The notes: a model not told the origin generated them from the sequence alone. A stretch of DNA of 64,000 bases from Pelobates cultripes (GCA_933207985.1 OW240920.1:134759381-134823380); one strand, 5' to 3'. Shown: positions 1 to 11,218, counted from the first letter of the stretch. Numbers and translations are program-made.

Positions 1-117
1 GGAGTAAGAGGGGGGTAAGAAGAGGGGGAGGGGGAAGTAAGAAGAGGGGGAGGGGGGAGTAAGAAAGGGGGGTAAGAAGAGGGGGAGGGGGGAGTAAGAA
101 GGGGGTAAGAAGTTCTT
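1..117. repeat. Purine-rich simple repeat
   Basis: Tandem GGGGGAGTAAGAAG-type units, almost purely G and A with TAAG spacers. It starts at the window edge, so the full array may be longer. Confidence 0.9.
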
Positions 118-710
118 TATTTGAAATTTAAGTTTTTTTTTCCTGAAATTTCTTTCTTAAAATGAGGTGCGTGTTATACGCCGATAAATACGGTAACTAA
201 GTAATTATGTCATTTATTTAGGTCATCTGTCTGGATTATGATAGTTGGTTAAATGCGGACATCTGGTCACTTCAGATGCCTTTCACTTCTTTTTCTTTCC
301 TTTCAGTGTGATCACAGGAATGGATCTATTTCCGTTGAGTTTCCGGTCACCTATTTTTGGTTTTGTTCTTGACTGTTATATACTGTTTCGCTACAAAGAA
401 AGAGGAAGTGATCAGGCTAACAGGGTCCTTTATAGAGTTGAATACTTGTTTCTGATTGGTTGTTTCTACTTGATCTGTGCTGCTGGATTTTACAGTAAAG
501 AGAGTTATGCAAAATATTCGGCTCCTGTCATTACTAAAATTAATATTATAGGTACACTACGTTAGCATAGTCTACAATTGTAGATAAACAATTATCTTCA
601 TGAATAGGTATTATCTTATGGTTAAAATATTTCATATTCATATGAAACAATTTGTGTTGTGATTTTATAAAGTATAATTAAATAATAATTGTGCTATGTT
701 ACAAGAACAC
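118..710. other. Unique AT-rich DNA, no supported gene
   Basis: A pyrimidine tract followed by AG at about 283-306 runs into a frame open to 565. This resembles an acceptor plus exon, but the peptide matches no family I know and there is no donor or partner exon. I do not call a gene. Confidence 0.5.
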
Positions 711-992
711 TAATTCGAATCTTTGAAAGCAGCGCACATGAAAATTGCCCAGAGGGAAAAAAAAACCACTATCATAAATAAGCACAAGAAAAATGCCCAT
801 ATGGAAAATTCCTCACACGGAATGTTGCCCAAACGCAAAAAGAAAAAGGCCCACATAGAAAAAATCCCCGTGGGCATTTTTCTGTGTGAGCATTTTCCAT
901 GTGGGCATTTTTCTTGTGAACATGTATGACAGTGGGGGAGTTTTTTTTCTGTGGGAAATTTAAATGTGTGCATTTTTCATACATTTGAATTA
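711..992. repeat. Long imperfect inverted repeat (hairpin, MITE-like)
   Basis: The two halves are reverse complements with scattered mismatches along nearly their whole length. The outermost 10 bases TAATTCGAAT (711-720) pair with ATTTGAATTA (983-992), and the inner arms near 779-833 pair with 872-925. The centre is near 852. Tracts of GCCCACATGGAAAA type recur within the arms. It could be a fold-back MITE. No clear target duplication is seen, so the superfamily is open. Confidence 0.75.
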
Positions 993-1819
993 CTCGGAAG
1001 GCGTTGCTAGACCGGTATTTTTTTTTTCCTTGACATGTATCTCTTCTTCATGTTGATGGCAAACACATGACAATTGCTGGCCTGTTCGTGAGATGCCTTT
1101 CTCTGGATCCACTACACTGTCTAACATTTTTTTTCTATTTTACCAACCTTTTCTAAATTGAAATAAGGTCAAAACATATATAAAAAATTACTTTTCTGTA
1201 ATGCAATTTAGGAAGCTAGGTGAAGAAAAACTACCTATTAAATAGACCTGACAGTTAAATGCAAAACTTCATTCCGAAATTACTCAACACAGCCCTGCGT
1301 TTTACAGAAAAAGAGATTTATACAATTTGCAGACTGTCATACCGTACAGCTGATTTTCAAGGTCATTTATCATCTGCATTGGCTTGCAATTCGTTGCAAC
1401 CATAGAGACCCTATAACAGCTGCATTAGAGGATTAAAAGGCTTCCAGCAAATACTAAGTGCATCCATTATATTCTCTAACAAATTGAGGAGCAGAGCCCA
1501 AAAACTTTAACTCTTACTACATCAGACAGCAGGATATCACCCTACATATACTACATGGTTTGACCATGCTGCACTCAGCTAAACCATGATAAGACTAGAA
1601 TATACAGGATGAGGAAGCCTGGGTTGCTAGCTTGGAGGAGTCAAGTCTTGTAGATCTACAGGATATTTTGAAGCTCCCAGAATCTCCTGGGCAAGAATGT
1701 CACGTGATAGGCTCTATCTAGTCACATGGGAATAAGAGTGCCCACCCAAGAGGTTCCATCAGTGATTGAAAAGAAGGGTCAGTAGCTTTATTTAATAAAA
1801 CTTTTTTCACAGATTCCTG
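993..1819. other. Unique DNA, nothing recognised
   Basis: AT-rich sequence without a convincing open frame, repeat or RNA gene. Confidence 0.5.
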
Positions 1820-2397
1820 TGGCACACTGCTGTGTTTATTGAGGGGTTAACTGGGTTCTGCTGTGTTCATGCTGTGTTCACGAGTCTCACTGCTGTGTTT
1901 ATCAGGGATTTAACCCCTTAACGACACAACTTCTGAAATAAAAGGAAATCATGATGGAATATTTCCGTCATGTGTCCTTAAGTGGTTAAGTCTCACAGCT
2001 GTGTTTTTAGTGATTTCTAAGGTTCACGGCCGGGGATTTCTAGGGCTCACTACAATATTTATTGATAATTTCCAGGGCCCACTGTTGTGTTAATTGAGGG
2101 ATTACTGTGGTTCCCAACTGTGGTTACTGAGAATAAATGGGGCTCAGTGCTTTTTTACTAAGGGATTTCTGGGGCCCACATCTGTCTATTGAACAATTTC
2201 TGGGGTTTGGGGGCAGTGTTGAGCTCACTGCTGAGTTTGCCTTGAATTTCTGGAGCTCACTGCATAGTTTATTAAGGAATTTCTGGTGATCTCTGCTGTT
2301 AACCTGGGATTGTTGGGGTTTACTGCTGCGTTAATCTGGGATTTTTGGGGTTCACTGTTGTGTACTTTGGATTTCTGGGGCTCACAGCTACATTTAA
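1820..2397. repeat. Degenerate tandem repeat, ~35-40 bp unit
   Basis: About a dozen diverged units built on GGGGCTCACTGCTGTGTTTA followed by TTGAGGGATTTCT. Unit length drifts and mutation is heavy, so the array is old. A small MITE lies inside it (1910-1989). Confidence 0.7.
1910..1989. mobile_element. 80-bp TTAA MITE (CCCCTTAAGGAC family), diverged copy
   Basis: Palindromic element with TTAACCCCTTAACGACA at one end and TGTCCTTAAGTGGTTAA at the other, interrupting the tandem repeat around it. Better-preserved copies lie at 7293-7372, 8889-8967 and 9496-9575. Confidence 0.85.
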
Positions 2398-2985
2398 AAA
2401 AAATATTTTTCACTTTAAATACTATATCTTCAATGCATATACAGAAGTAGGAAAAGGGGTTAATCTGTTACACAGCCTGTTCTTCATGTTTGTTCTGCAA
2501 TATGTATAAATTGTTTAAATATGTACAAAGGTTCTGTTTTCCATTGTCTAACATTGTCCATTGTCTAACATAACACTGTGTTCCTCAACAAACCAGGCCT
2601 ATTTCTTTTGCAGCAAAAAAATACATTAACCGGTATACTGGGGTTATTTTTGTAGATAAATAGAAATATAAACCGTAGGATCTCTCTTTATGCATATTCT
2701 TTATGTGATGTACTGTGCCATATTACTTATTTATCTTCTATTCTTATCTGATATAGATTAAAACAGTTTCCTAAATACCAACAGAGTTATTCACTAAACT
2801 CAGAATTTTCAAGAATTAAAGAATTTCATCTCAATGAAGTGGTCCGGGTGTAGTGTCCCTGGCGTTTTAGCCTTGCAATCTAAAATATTACTGTTTAGTA
2901 GATACATTTTGAAACATTTTAAATGCAGGGCTTAATTCACCACTAGAGGCACTTGCACACTCATAGCATAGTCTTTAGTTACATA
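2398..2985. other. Unique AT-rich DNA
   Basis: Nothing recognised. The short motif AAGTGGTCCGGGTG near 2837 resembles the inner part of the TTAA MITEs and may be a remnant. Confidence 0.45.
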
Positions 2986-3463
2986 GTTGTGACGGAGCTC
3001 CTGTACTCTTACGGAGTACCTCCACCAGTTCTGCTTCCTAGCTGCTTTTATGGATCCTGGAACACTTCAGCCTCAGTCACCAAAGCTTGACTGGGGTCAC
3101 TAAGAACATCTTCCACCCTGCAGCTCTCTGGTTTCAGGCATGTATCCTCCCTTCAGCTCCTCTCCCAGGCAGGTATCCCCACCGCTGCCTACACTGTGAC
3201 CAGTTACTGCCTTCACAAAGGCACCTGTGGCTCTCAGACCTAACTCTTTCTTATCTTGTCCATGGATCTAGTGACCAATCCAATCAGCAAACAGGTTCTA
3301 AGACTCTGTTAGTTGGATCCCTGAATAAACCAGCCTGGACACACAGCTCTCAATAGAACTATCACACTTGGGACTAACCCCTATCCACTGTACATTAAGT
3401 TTATGGTGACGACTCAGTTTAATATATATAACCAACAGGTAGTCATAATAACACAACAATATA
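2986..3463. repeat. Dispersed repeat, class uncertain
   Basis: The GACGGAGCTCCTG...GGAGTACCTCCACC motif family reappears in diverged form near 49260-49310. It is GC-richer than its flanks, and the right side abuts a TTAA MITE. An LTR or DNA-element fragment is possible. No termini are visible. Confidence 0.35.
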
Positions 3464-3945
3464 TTAAAGGATCACTATAGGGCCAGGAACACAAACATGT
3501 ATTCCTGAACCTATAGTGCAAAACCCACCATTTTGGTGACTTGTTCCCACTTAACCCCTTACAATAGTTTAAAACTCACCTTATTTCAAAATGTCCGATT
3601 TTTACCAATGGGGAAAGCATTGGATTGGCTAAAATCGTCACTGGGGCGGGGACAAATGCCGTTTTGGCCAATCAGCACCTCCTCATAGAGATACATTGAA
3701 TCAATGAATCTCTATGAGGAAAATTTAGCGTCTCCATGCAGAGCGTGGGGACGCTGAACGGCAGAGCTGCCTACTGTGCAGCACTGAGCCAGGAAGCACC
3801 TCCAGAGGCCATCTAAGGAATGGCCACTTGGAGGTGTCCCTAGGGGCAATGTAAATTGCATGAAAATGCCTGAAGGGAGCTATCATACTCACCAGAACAA
3901 CTACATTAAGCTATAGTTGTTCTGGTGACTATAGTGTCCCTTTAA
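3464..3945. mobile_element. TTAA MITE, ~480 bp
   Basis: Flanked by TTAA on both sides. The left end reads TTAAAGGATCACTATAG and the right end, reversed, TTAAAGGGACACTATAG. TTAA duplication suggests mobilisation by a piggyBac-type transposase. No coding capacity. Confidence 0.85.
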
Positions 3946-4785
3946 TAAAGGGGTGGAGAAGAAAATAACTACCAAGAAATATCTCCTTCTCCTGCAAAAC
4001 CATAATATGCAAATCTACCTGAATATGCAAATTACAGTCTTGCTAATCAGGTAGTGCATATAACAGATGTAACTCCAAACAGAAAACCCAGTCACATATA
4101 ATCCCAGCCGAGGGTAAAGTGACACCCCCCGACACACCCCCACTCACACCCCTAAAAACAGAGTGTCCCTCATTGTCAATTTTATTTGTTGGGAGGTATG
4201 GGTACATCTACAATACGTATTATGACAAAACCATCAGAATGACTCTCAGTAAGGTAGGTAGATGTGTGAGTCTCTGTTATATAGTTCCCAGCAGTCTCAT
4301 TAGACAAGCATTTACCATCACTGTTATTTGTAAGATAGATTTATAGTACATGCCTTCCTTGCGTCATAATTTGTCTATATAATATAAAAATGCAAGGAAA
4401 AGGAACCCAAGATACAAAATATAAAAATGAATATTCACTTCTGCATATTTACATAAACTGTGTAGGAACATCACCGAGATTCCAGCAATTCACAAGTAGA
4501 AGGAACCTCTTTGTCTTATGTATGAATGGAGAAACGTCAGACATCCATAGCAATATGGATGACACCTCATTTTATGCTCCATAATTGTCAGATTTTGGCC
4601 TCCTGTCACAACTTCCCAGATTTGTTTGTTAAAATCAGGGCAATAAGCCCATGCCCACTGCGCTTTAGTATTCTGACACCCCTTTTTTGGGTGGCTCTGC
4701 CCCATTTTTTTGCTGACCCACCACTTTGGGAGTCCCTTGTGACTAAATTCACACCCCTGACGCAACTCCTACAGACCTGCTCAAT
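3946..4785. other. Unique DNA, nothing recognised
   Basis: No supported exon or repeat. Short open frames overlap each other on both strands without coding character. Confidence 0.45.
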
Positions 4786-4852
4786 CGGGCAGACTAGATG
4801 GGCCGAATGGTTCTTATCTGCCGTCACATTCTATGTTTCTATGTTTCTCTGT
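4786..4852 (+). mobile_element. CR1-like LINE 3' tail (5'-truncated)
   Basis: Near-identical to the last ~60 bases of the LINE at 7273-7664: CGGGCAGACTAGATGGGCCG through a TCTATGTTTCTATGTTTCT tail. The short 3'-tail repeat is typical of CR1-type LINEs. Confidence 0.8.
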
Positions 4853-6024
4853 CCCTATTTTATACGTCTAAATGTTGGGAGGGATGGTACTCGCCTAAAG
4901 CTGCAACATTAGTATTAAAATATTGGCATACGGTGCATTTAAACTGATTCTACAAATGTGTCGTTTTTTTAGAACTCTGTGATTTAAAGAGGAACTGTCA
5001 CTTCCGTATTCCTTCACCCCAGTAAACGCCACTGCATCGCTGCAATTCCACGGTCACGCGGATGCGCCATGTATACAGCACTGCAAGAAATAACACATTT
5101 ACATACTTTGCCTATTGTAAATGAAAACTAAATAAATACAACTGTAAATAATTTATTATAAAAAAAAAATTATATAATAATTTTATCCCGACCTATAGCG
5201 AAATTCTAGTTGTGCTAAATATTAAGGAAATGCATATGGATGTGAGATATGAACCTTTTTGGGGCTTTTTTTAAATATATATTTAGGCTGATGAATAGTA
5301 TAGTCTTTGCTGCTGCCTGAGATTAGTGGGAGTCTGAGCACAGGGCTTTTTGTTTTTTGCATTACACAGCCATGTTCAGAGCTGCCACCCAACCCATGTG
5401 TGTCCTATCAGGGGTTAATTAGTTTGTGGGGGGATGCTGAGAACACCTCTTTCTGTCTAATTAGAGATTTTGCCTCTTTGCTGAATGGACACTGGGAATT
5501 GTTAGTGCAGCACTTACCTACGACGAGCTTTCCATTGATGCAGCCGGTGAGCTTACACTTCAATGGCCATTGGAATCATACTAAAAACCTTAATTATTTA
5601 AATGTGCATAGTGATTTGGGAATCGGCATAGTGCTCCGGGAACTTTGCTTTGGTATGTTTATGTATTTGGGCTGATAAATATTCTAGCTGTTTCTGCTGT
5701 CCAAGAGTAGTGGGAGTTTGAGCGCTGGGCTTATTCCTGTGTGTGTGGGTGTTTAAACTGCTGTGTCGGAGTTTTGTTAGACAAAGCCTTTTTTGTTTTT
5801 TCTCCATAAGAGTCAATCCATTTTCTGAGCATGGATCTACTGCCATTTAAAGTCTGATCATTTATAATCCAATCTACATACCTTTTTGGATAGGTAGTTA
5901 GCTTGGAATATGGCTCCCATTGTGCTAAGCCATTTTAGAAGATTTCTGCTGTAGAGCAGATTAATGCATTGGATTTCTATGATCAGGTAAACATAAAGGC
6001 ATATCTCTGGAACTCCATCTGCTG
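4853..6024. other. Mostly unique DNA with one internal duplication
   Basis: No gene seen. TTTAAAGAGGAACTGTCAC near 4983 resembles a lone MITE end with no partner. A diverged direct repeat lies at 5281-5735. Confidence 0.4.
5281..5735. repeat. Pair of diverged ~73-bp direct repeats
   Basis: 5281-5353 and 5663-5735 align over their whole length, from ATTTAGGCTGATGAATA / ATTTGGGCTGATAAATA through GTGGGAGT(C/T)TGAGC. They are 382 bp apart. Flanking DNA matches weakly, so this is an old local duplication or two fragments of one repeat. Confidence 0.6.
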
Positions 6025-6491
6025 TTAAATGGACACTATAGTCACCAGAACAACTGCAGCTTAATGTAGTTGTTCTGGTGTGCATAGGATGCCCCCTGCA
6101 GTCCTTTTAATGTAAACACTGCCTTTTAAATGAAAAGACCGTGTTTGCATTACTGCCTACAGTGCCTAGTAACACCTCTCAACACTCACGGCAATTAAAG
6201 GTGCTTCTCTATGAGGGGGTGCAGGTTGGTGCAGCACTTTCCAACGCATGTGCAATAGCTTCCCAATGCTTTCCTATTTGAAATTATTGGATTGGCTGAG
6301 ATCGTCAAATTTGATGATCTCAGACAAGGAGGATGGATGGGTGGGGCCAGCCGCAGCAAGGCCCTCACGGTGCTGGAAAAAGTTGAGTTAAATCACCCTT
6401 CACTTTTCTGACAGGGGGGCTAAACATTGCTTTCACAGCTACAGGGACAGGAATCCATCTTTGTATTCCTGTCACTATACTGTTCCTTTAA
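6025..6491. mobile_element. TTAA MITE, ~467 bp
   Basis: TTAA at both ends. The left terminus ATGGACACTATAGTCACCAG and the right terminus (reversed AAGGAACAGTATAGTGACAG) are inverted repeats. The left arm carries a second inner fold, AACAACTGCAGCTTAATGTAG. Confidence 0.8.
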
Positions 6492-7024
6492 CTGCAATTC
6501 TCATTATGTTCCACCAACCACTTGGCTGACTGAGCATTGTGAGCCTTGTTGCACAAAACTGCTTCCTTGTCAAAGGTCAGACTTCACTGGCCACAGCAAA
6601 CCTGATCCAGTTGATTCTTAATAAATAAAATAATTTTCCCTAGCCCAGCACAATCTGCAACACATGGCTGAGCTTTGATCATTTCATTCCCATGTGTGTG
6701 TCAGATCTCCCTTCTAAAACAGGATCCACGTGAAACGTTCATTGTAGGTTGGCTGCAGAACCCACATTCTTCGTGTGGACATTTTCAAAAGCTTTTTGAA
6801 TCTGAATGAGGATCTGGTTAATGTACATTCTGGGAATGAAAAGATATTATATATGGATTTCACATTTCTTATTTAGACCGGTTTAATTTTAATACCAACT
6901 ATTTAAACATGCTGAAAGGCACTATTATTGTTAATGAAAATCGCTAAATTAATCATTCACGTCCCTTCTGAAAGAGGAATTCTGATCATCTTCAAAATGG
7001 GCATTTCATAAATACAGAGTCTTT
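6492..7024. other. Unique DNA
   Basis: Nothing recognised. It would be 3' of the uncertain minus-strand open segment 7025-7270. Confidence 0.4.
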
Positions 7025-7270
7025 TTAAAATGCTCGTTTTGACTGTGTTGGAATAGTAGGGACTATTTTGTCTGTTTCATCCACCTGACTTTCTTTGACT
7101 CTGAGCGGAGCTACAGTGTCAATCCCGACCAGCGTCGCAAGTGACGACTGCAGGGAATTGGCTCTATTTAGGGTCTCGTGGGATCCACCATCAACCTCAA
7201 CGCTGTTCTCGCCAATGCACGAAAGTAAGGCAATGGCATTGGCTCCCGGCGAGTTAAAAAAGAACCGTTG
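7025..7270 (-). other. Possible minus-strand coding segment (weak)
   Basis: On the minus strand this unique, CpG-containing stretch stays open for about 80 codons and ends with a stop at 7025. The peptide has balanced, protein-like composition (for example ENSVEVDGGSHETLNRANSL). It lies just 3' of a LINE fragment, and CTCGCCGGGAG is only a poor acceptor. It could be a terminal exon of the gene that begins at 12982, or chance. I recognise no domain. Confidence 0.18.
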
Positions 7271-7272
7271 GA

Positions 7273-7664
7273 ACAAAAGGAGGAGACTATATTTAACCCC
7301 TTAAGGACACATGACATGTGTGACATGTCATGATTCCCTTTTATTCCAGAAGTTTGGTCCTTAAGGGGTTAAAAGAAGAAAAACTACCACAACAAGAGGA
7401 CATAGTCTTAAATTAGAGGGACAAAGGTTTAAAAATAATATCAGGAAGTATTACTTTACTGAGAGGGTAGTGGATGCATGGAATAGCCTTCCAGCTGAAG
7501 TGGTAGAGGTTAACACAGTAAAGGAGTTTAAGCATGCGTGGGATAGGCATACGGCTATCCTAACTATAAGATAAGACTAGGGACTAATGAAAGTATTTAG
7601 AAAATTGGGCAGACTAGATGGGCCGAATGGTTCTTATCTGCCGTCACATTCTATGTTTCTATGT
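7273..7664 (+). mobile_element. CR1-like LINE, 5'-truncated 3' end
   Basis: Encodes the carboxyl end of a non-LTR reverse transcriptase protein. From about 7395 the frame reads GHSLKLEGQRFKNNI and RVVDAWNSLPAEVVEV, a CR1-group C-terminal pattern. It ends at a TAA near 7570, then a short 3' UTR ending in the TCTATGTTTCTATG tail. A TTAA MITE (7293-7372) splits it near its left end: GGAGGAGACTATA-TTAA lies left of the MITE and AAGAAGAAAAACTACC right of it. Confidence 0.8.
7293..7372. mobile_element. 80-bp TTAA MITE (CCCCTTAAGGAC family)
   Basis: Terminal inverted repeats TTAACCCCTTAAGGAC...GTCCTTAAGGGGTTAA, with a central ATGACATGTGTGACATGTCAT palindrome. It sits at a TTAA inside the CR1-like LINE and so is younger than that LINE. 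Confidence 0.9.
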
Positions 7665-8070
7665 AAAATGGCTGCGCCCGGGACTGACTGGTTAAAGTAA
7701 ATAACTGCCCCCCACCACCAGCAAAGTCACCATCTTTTTCGATTTCAGCAAAGTCCCTGGCAGTGACAGTGCAGCTTTAAAGAGACATACAAACACTAAG
7801 AAACTGTGTGGCCAACTTGTGCGCGATTTTTGCTTGGCTGTGTAATTGTAAAATATGCAATCCCCCTGTAGCAAATACACTTGTAAGGCAGAAATTGTAG
7901 GGAAATGACAAAAGGAATATTACAAGTTTTAGGACAAAATAGCCAGGATGGAAATACAGTTGTATTCTAGATATTAATTTTTCCCCTAATTTGTCAGTTT
8001 TTGCCAAAAGTTGCAATTCCCTTATCAATTCTTAATCATTTTTAGTTTAGAGAATGTGTATTTACTAATA
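7665..8070. other. Unique DNA
   Basis: Nothing recognised beyond short chance open frames. Confidence 0.4.
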
Positions 8071-8391
8071 TTAAAGAGACACTGCAAGCACAATAGCTTG
8101 CTGAAGTACTTTTATGTATGAAGTATGCAGAATTCAATAGAAATCGGCACTGCAATTATACAACCAGTCCTGTTACTTCCTGGTTTGGTTAGCTCAATGG
8201 AGCTAAACACAAGAGGCAGCAATTGCTCAGAGCATATGACTTACAAAGACTTCTCATTGAGCTGCATTGGGAAGTCTGTGATTGGACAATCACAGGAAGT
8301 CTGGGTGAGGCTAGAAGGGGAGGGCTTTCAAAGGCTGCAGACAAGAGAATTGCAGCTTTTGCAAGCTATTTTAGATATACACCAAATGGAA

Positions 8392-8892
8392 TTAAAGGAC
8401 CACTATAGTGCCAGGAAAACATACTCCTTTTCCTGGTACTATAGTGCCCTGAGGGTGCCCCCACCCTCAGGGTCCCCCTCTGCCCGGCTCTGGAAAGGGG
8501 AAAAGGGGTTAAACTTACCTTTTTCCAGCGCTGGGCGGAGAGCTCTCCTCCTCCGATCCTTCTTCTCTCCTCCCCGTCGGCTGAATGCGCACGCGCAGCA
8601 AGAGCTGTGCGCGCATTCAGCCGGTCACATAGGAAAGCATTCATAATGCTTTCCTATGGACGCTGGCGTGCTCTCACTGTGAAAATCACAGTGAGAATCA
8701 TGCAAGCGCCTCTAGCGGCTGTCAATGAGACAGCCACTAGAGGATTAGGGGGAAGGCTTAACCCATTCATAAACATAGCAGTTTCTCTGAAACTGCTATG
8801 TTTAGGAAAAAATGGGTTAACCCTAGCTGGAACTGGCACCCAGACCACTTCATTAAGCTGAAGTGGTCTGGGTGCCTAGAGTGGTCCTTTAA
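8392..8892. mobile_element. TTAA MITE, ~500 bp
   Basis: TTAAAGGACCACTATAGTGC at the left; reversed right end TTAAAGGACCACTCTAGGCA. Several inner palindromes follow: a gene-free GC-rich core, CATAGCAGTTTC/GAAACTGCTATG, and CACTTCATTAAGCTGAAGTG. A close copy in opposite orientation is at 36814-37316. Inserted in the element 8071-9049. Confidence 0.9.
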
Positions 8893-8967
8893 CCCCTTAA
8901 GGACCAAACTTCTGGAATAAAAGGGAATCATGACATTTCACACATGTCATGTGTCCTTAAGGGGTTA
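8889..8967. mobile_element. 80-bp TTAA MITE, adjacent to the 8392 element
   Basis: Inverted orientation relative to the 7293 copy. It shares its left TTAA with the right TTAA of the preceding MITE, so one inserted exactly at the boundary duplication of the other. Confidence 0.9.
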
Positions 8968-9049
8968 AATGCATGCATGGTTTAATTGCGGTTACATCTA
9001 CTAAAGTGTTGTTGTTTTTTTTATTTGGGCACTGGAGTGTCCCTTTTAA

Positions 9050-9989
9050 TGTGTAGTCTTCTTTATCAAGTTCAAGGTATTTTGCTATTGACCCTTCACC
9101 ACTTTTGTAACGTCTCTAAATACTCACATCTCTTTTGATATGTTTTCTTATCTGCCACACTGTCTCTGGCAAATGTCGTTTTTGGGCAAAGAGGGGCACT
9201 TTTGTTTGTTCGGAGATATGGTTAAAGATTTGAGCATTTCAATAACAATTAAGATAGATTTATAAGTATATGTGATTGTTTTTCAAACAAAACTAACTTC
9301 TTAACCACATTTACTGCAGCTTAAAAACTCACTACTTTGAGCTTTAATGCTGTTTTTATTGCTGTGGAGCTCTGTGATACACTAATTCACATGCAGCTTG
9401 ATGTAGTACACAAAAAGTATTTGGACAATCTGGAAAAAGTGGAAAGTTAGATATGGGGAGTGGAGTTTGAAAGGTGCACTACTTTGGCGTTTTGTTTAAC
9501 CGCTTAAGGACACATGACATGTGTGACATGTCATGATTCCCTTTTATTCCAGAAGTTTGGTCCTTAAGGAGTTAATAGCCTATCTTGGAGATATATATTA
9601 TTATTATTATTAATTTTATTTTTTTTCCCTTTTTTTTTTTTTTAAATTTATTTTGCTATTTACACTGTAAGCATTCTGTCGTGCACCATGCAAACTGCGG
9701 TTTGGCACGCAGTATTAAACAACACTTTGCTAAAACATGGCTGAATAGACTATATAATTAGTCATTTCCGTGCCAGGGGAGATCTTTTGATTCGCCACGC
9801 AGGGGGTCCAACGTCACACAAATGTGCACATTGCAATTGCTTTTATAAGCAAAGTGTCTAGAACAAATGGGAGACTAGCAAGGGTTTAGAAATCTATGTT
9901 TTGTTACTTAAAATGCATTTCTTTGGGCGCAGGCTCGCTGAGGAATCATGGCTGAGATATTTCAAACTTTTCTGTGCCTCACAAACTAT
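9050..9989. other. Unique DNA around one small MITE
   Basis: AT-rich with a TTATTATTATTA and poly-T run near 9597-9650. No exon seen. The MITE 9496-9575 is listed separately. Confidence 0.4.
9496..9575. mobile_element. 80-bp TTAA MITE (CCCCTTAAGGAC family)
   Basis: Same orientation as 7293-7372 and almost identical to it, differing at the CCGCTTAAGG and AAGGAGTTAA ends. The high identity suggests recent amplification. Confidence 0.9.
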
Positions 9990-10543
9990 TTAAAGGAACA
10001 CTATAGTCACCTAAATTACTTTAGCTAAATAAAGCAGTTTTAGTGTATAGATCATACCCCTGCAATTTCACTGCTCAATTCACTGTCATTTAGGAGTTAA
10101 ATCACTTTGTTTCTGTTTATGCAGCCCTAGCCACACCTCCCCTGGCTATGATTGACAGAGCCTGCATGAAAAAAAAAATGGTTTCACTTTCAAACAGATG
10201 TAATTTACCTTAAATAATTGTATCTCAATCTCTAAATTGAACTTTAATCACATACAGGAGGCTCTTGCAGGGTCTAGCAAGCTATTAACATTGCAGGGGA
10301 TAAGAAAATCTTAATTAAACAGAACTTGCAATAAAGAAAGCCTAAATAGGGCTCTCTTTACAGGAAGTGTTTATGGAAGGCCGTGCAAGTCACATGCAGG
10401 GAGGTGTGACTAGAGTTCATAAACAGAGGGATTTAGCTCTTAAATGGAAGAGGATTGAGCAGGGAGGCTGCAGGGGCATGTTCTATACACCAAAACTGCT
10501 TCATTAAGCTAAAGTTGTTCAGGTGACTATAGTGTCCCTTTAA
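9990..10543. mobile_element. TTAA MITE, ~554 bp, long terminal inverted repeats
   Basis: TTAA at each end. About 45 terminal bases match in inverted orientation, beginning TTAAAGGAACACTATAGTCA at the left. The inner part holds two inverted GAGTTAAATC / TAGCTCTTAAATG blocks. A truncated relative lies at 54019-54161. Confidence 0.9.
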
Positions 10544-10912
10544 AACCTTCCACAAAACTCAATTTCCTGCAATCTGCAGCAAGTTTGTGATCAAATGCAT
10601 AAGCCAATTTCTGTTTCAGATGTACCTTTAAAACAATGATTTATATAGGTCTGTGAGGAACAAACCATGCTTTCTGAGTTACAGGGACGATCTGGTTAAT
10701 TTGAAACAAGAAATGTTATTACTCAACTCAATGGTTCTCCTCTAATTAACCATGGAAGACTCAAAAGCAAAACAAACCATGAGGGCTTTATTTTTGACCC
10801 ACTTCATTGTAATTTATGTTATCTTCATAATTTGGCACAACCACAAGACCTATACAAAATACTTACATTGCATACATTGCAAAAAAAAAACTACAATGTT
10901 TACACTGTAGGG
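10544..10912. other. Unique DNA
   Basis: Nothing recognised. Confidence 0.4.
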
Positions 10913-11218
10913 TTAAATACACATCTAGAAGCTATCTTCCTGACATCCACTAGAGAAACTTCCACTGCATTGACCGAGTAAAACTCTGACACGTGATGCA
11001 GAAGCTTACATGAAATGTTATCCTATGAAATGTGCTTGCCCCGCATGCGCATCAGGTTACTCTATGAGAAGTGTTGGATTGGGCCATCATCAAAGGAGAC
11101 CAGGCCTTCTCAATGACCTCACAGGAGGCGGAGACATAAGCAGCACAGAGAGAGTCTCGGTTGTGAAAAAAGGTGAGTAAAAGGCTTTATTTATTCCTAA
11201 CGCTATAGTGTTCCTTTA
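10913..11218. mobile_element. TTAA MITE, right part preserved
   Basis: Right terminus CGCTATAGTGTTCC-TTTAA is clear. The left boundary is inferred from a TTAA and is not well supported. The inner CCGCATGCGCATCAGG...TTGGATTGGGCCATC block matches the MITE piece around 25430-25490. Confidence 0.6.

Larger units (their letters stand above)
8071..9049. mobile_element. TTAA MITE interrupted by two other MITEs
   Basis: Left end TTAAAGAGACACTGCAAGCA at 8071; the matching right end GCACTGGAGTGTCCC and TTAA finish at 9049. Removing 8392-8892 and 8889-8967 joins the halves into one element of about 400 bp. Part of the left half (8163-8290) has a homologue at 62290-62430. Confidence 0.75.

Noticed and set aside
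245..565. 106-codon frame with a pyrimidine tract before AG
   Set aside because: The first codons translate the pyrimidine tract itself; no donor, partner exon or recognisable domain.
8125..8646. 173-codon open frame
   Set aside because: Runs across the junction of two MITEs (8071 and 8392 elements); chance.
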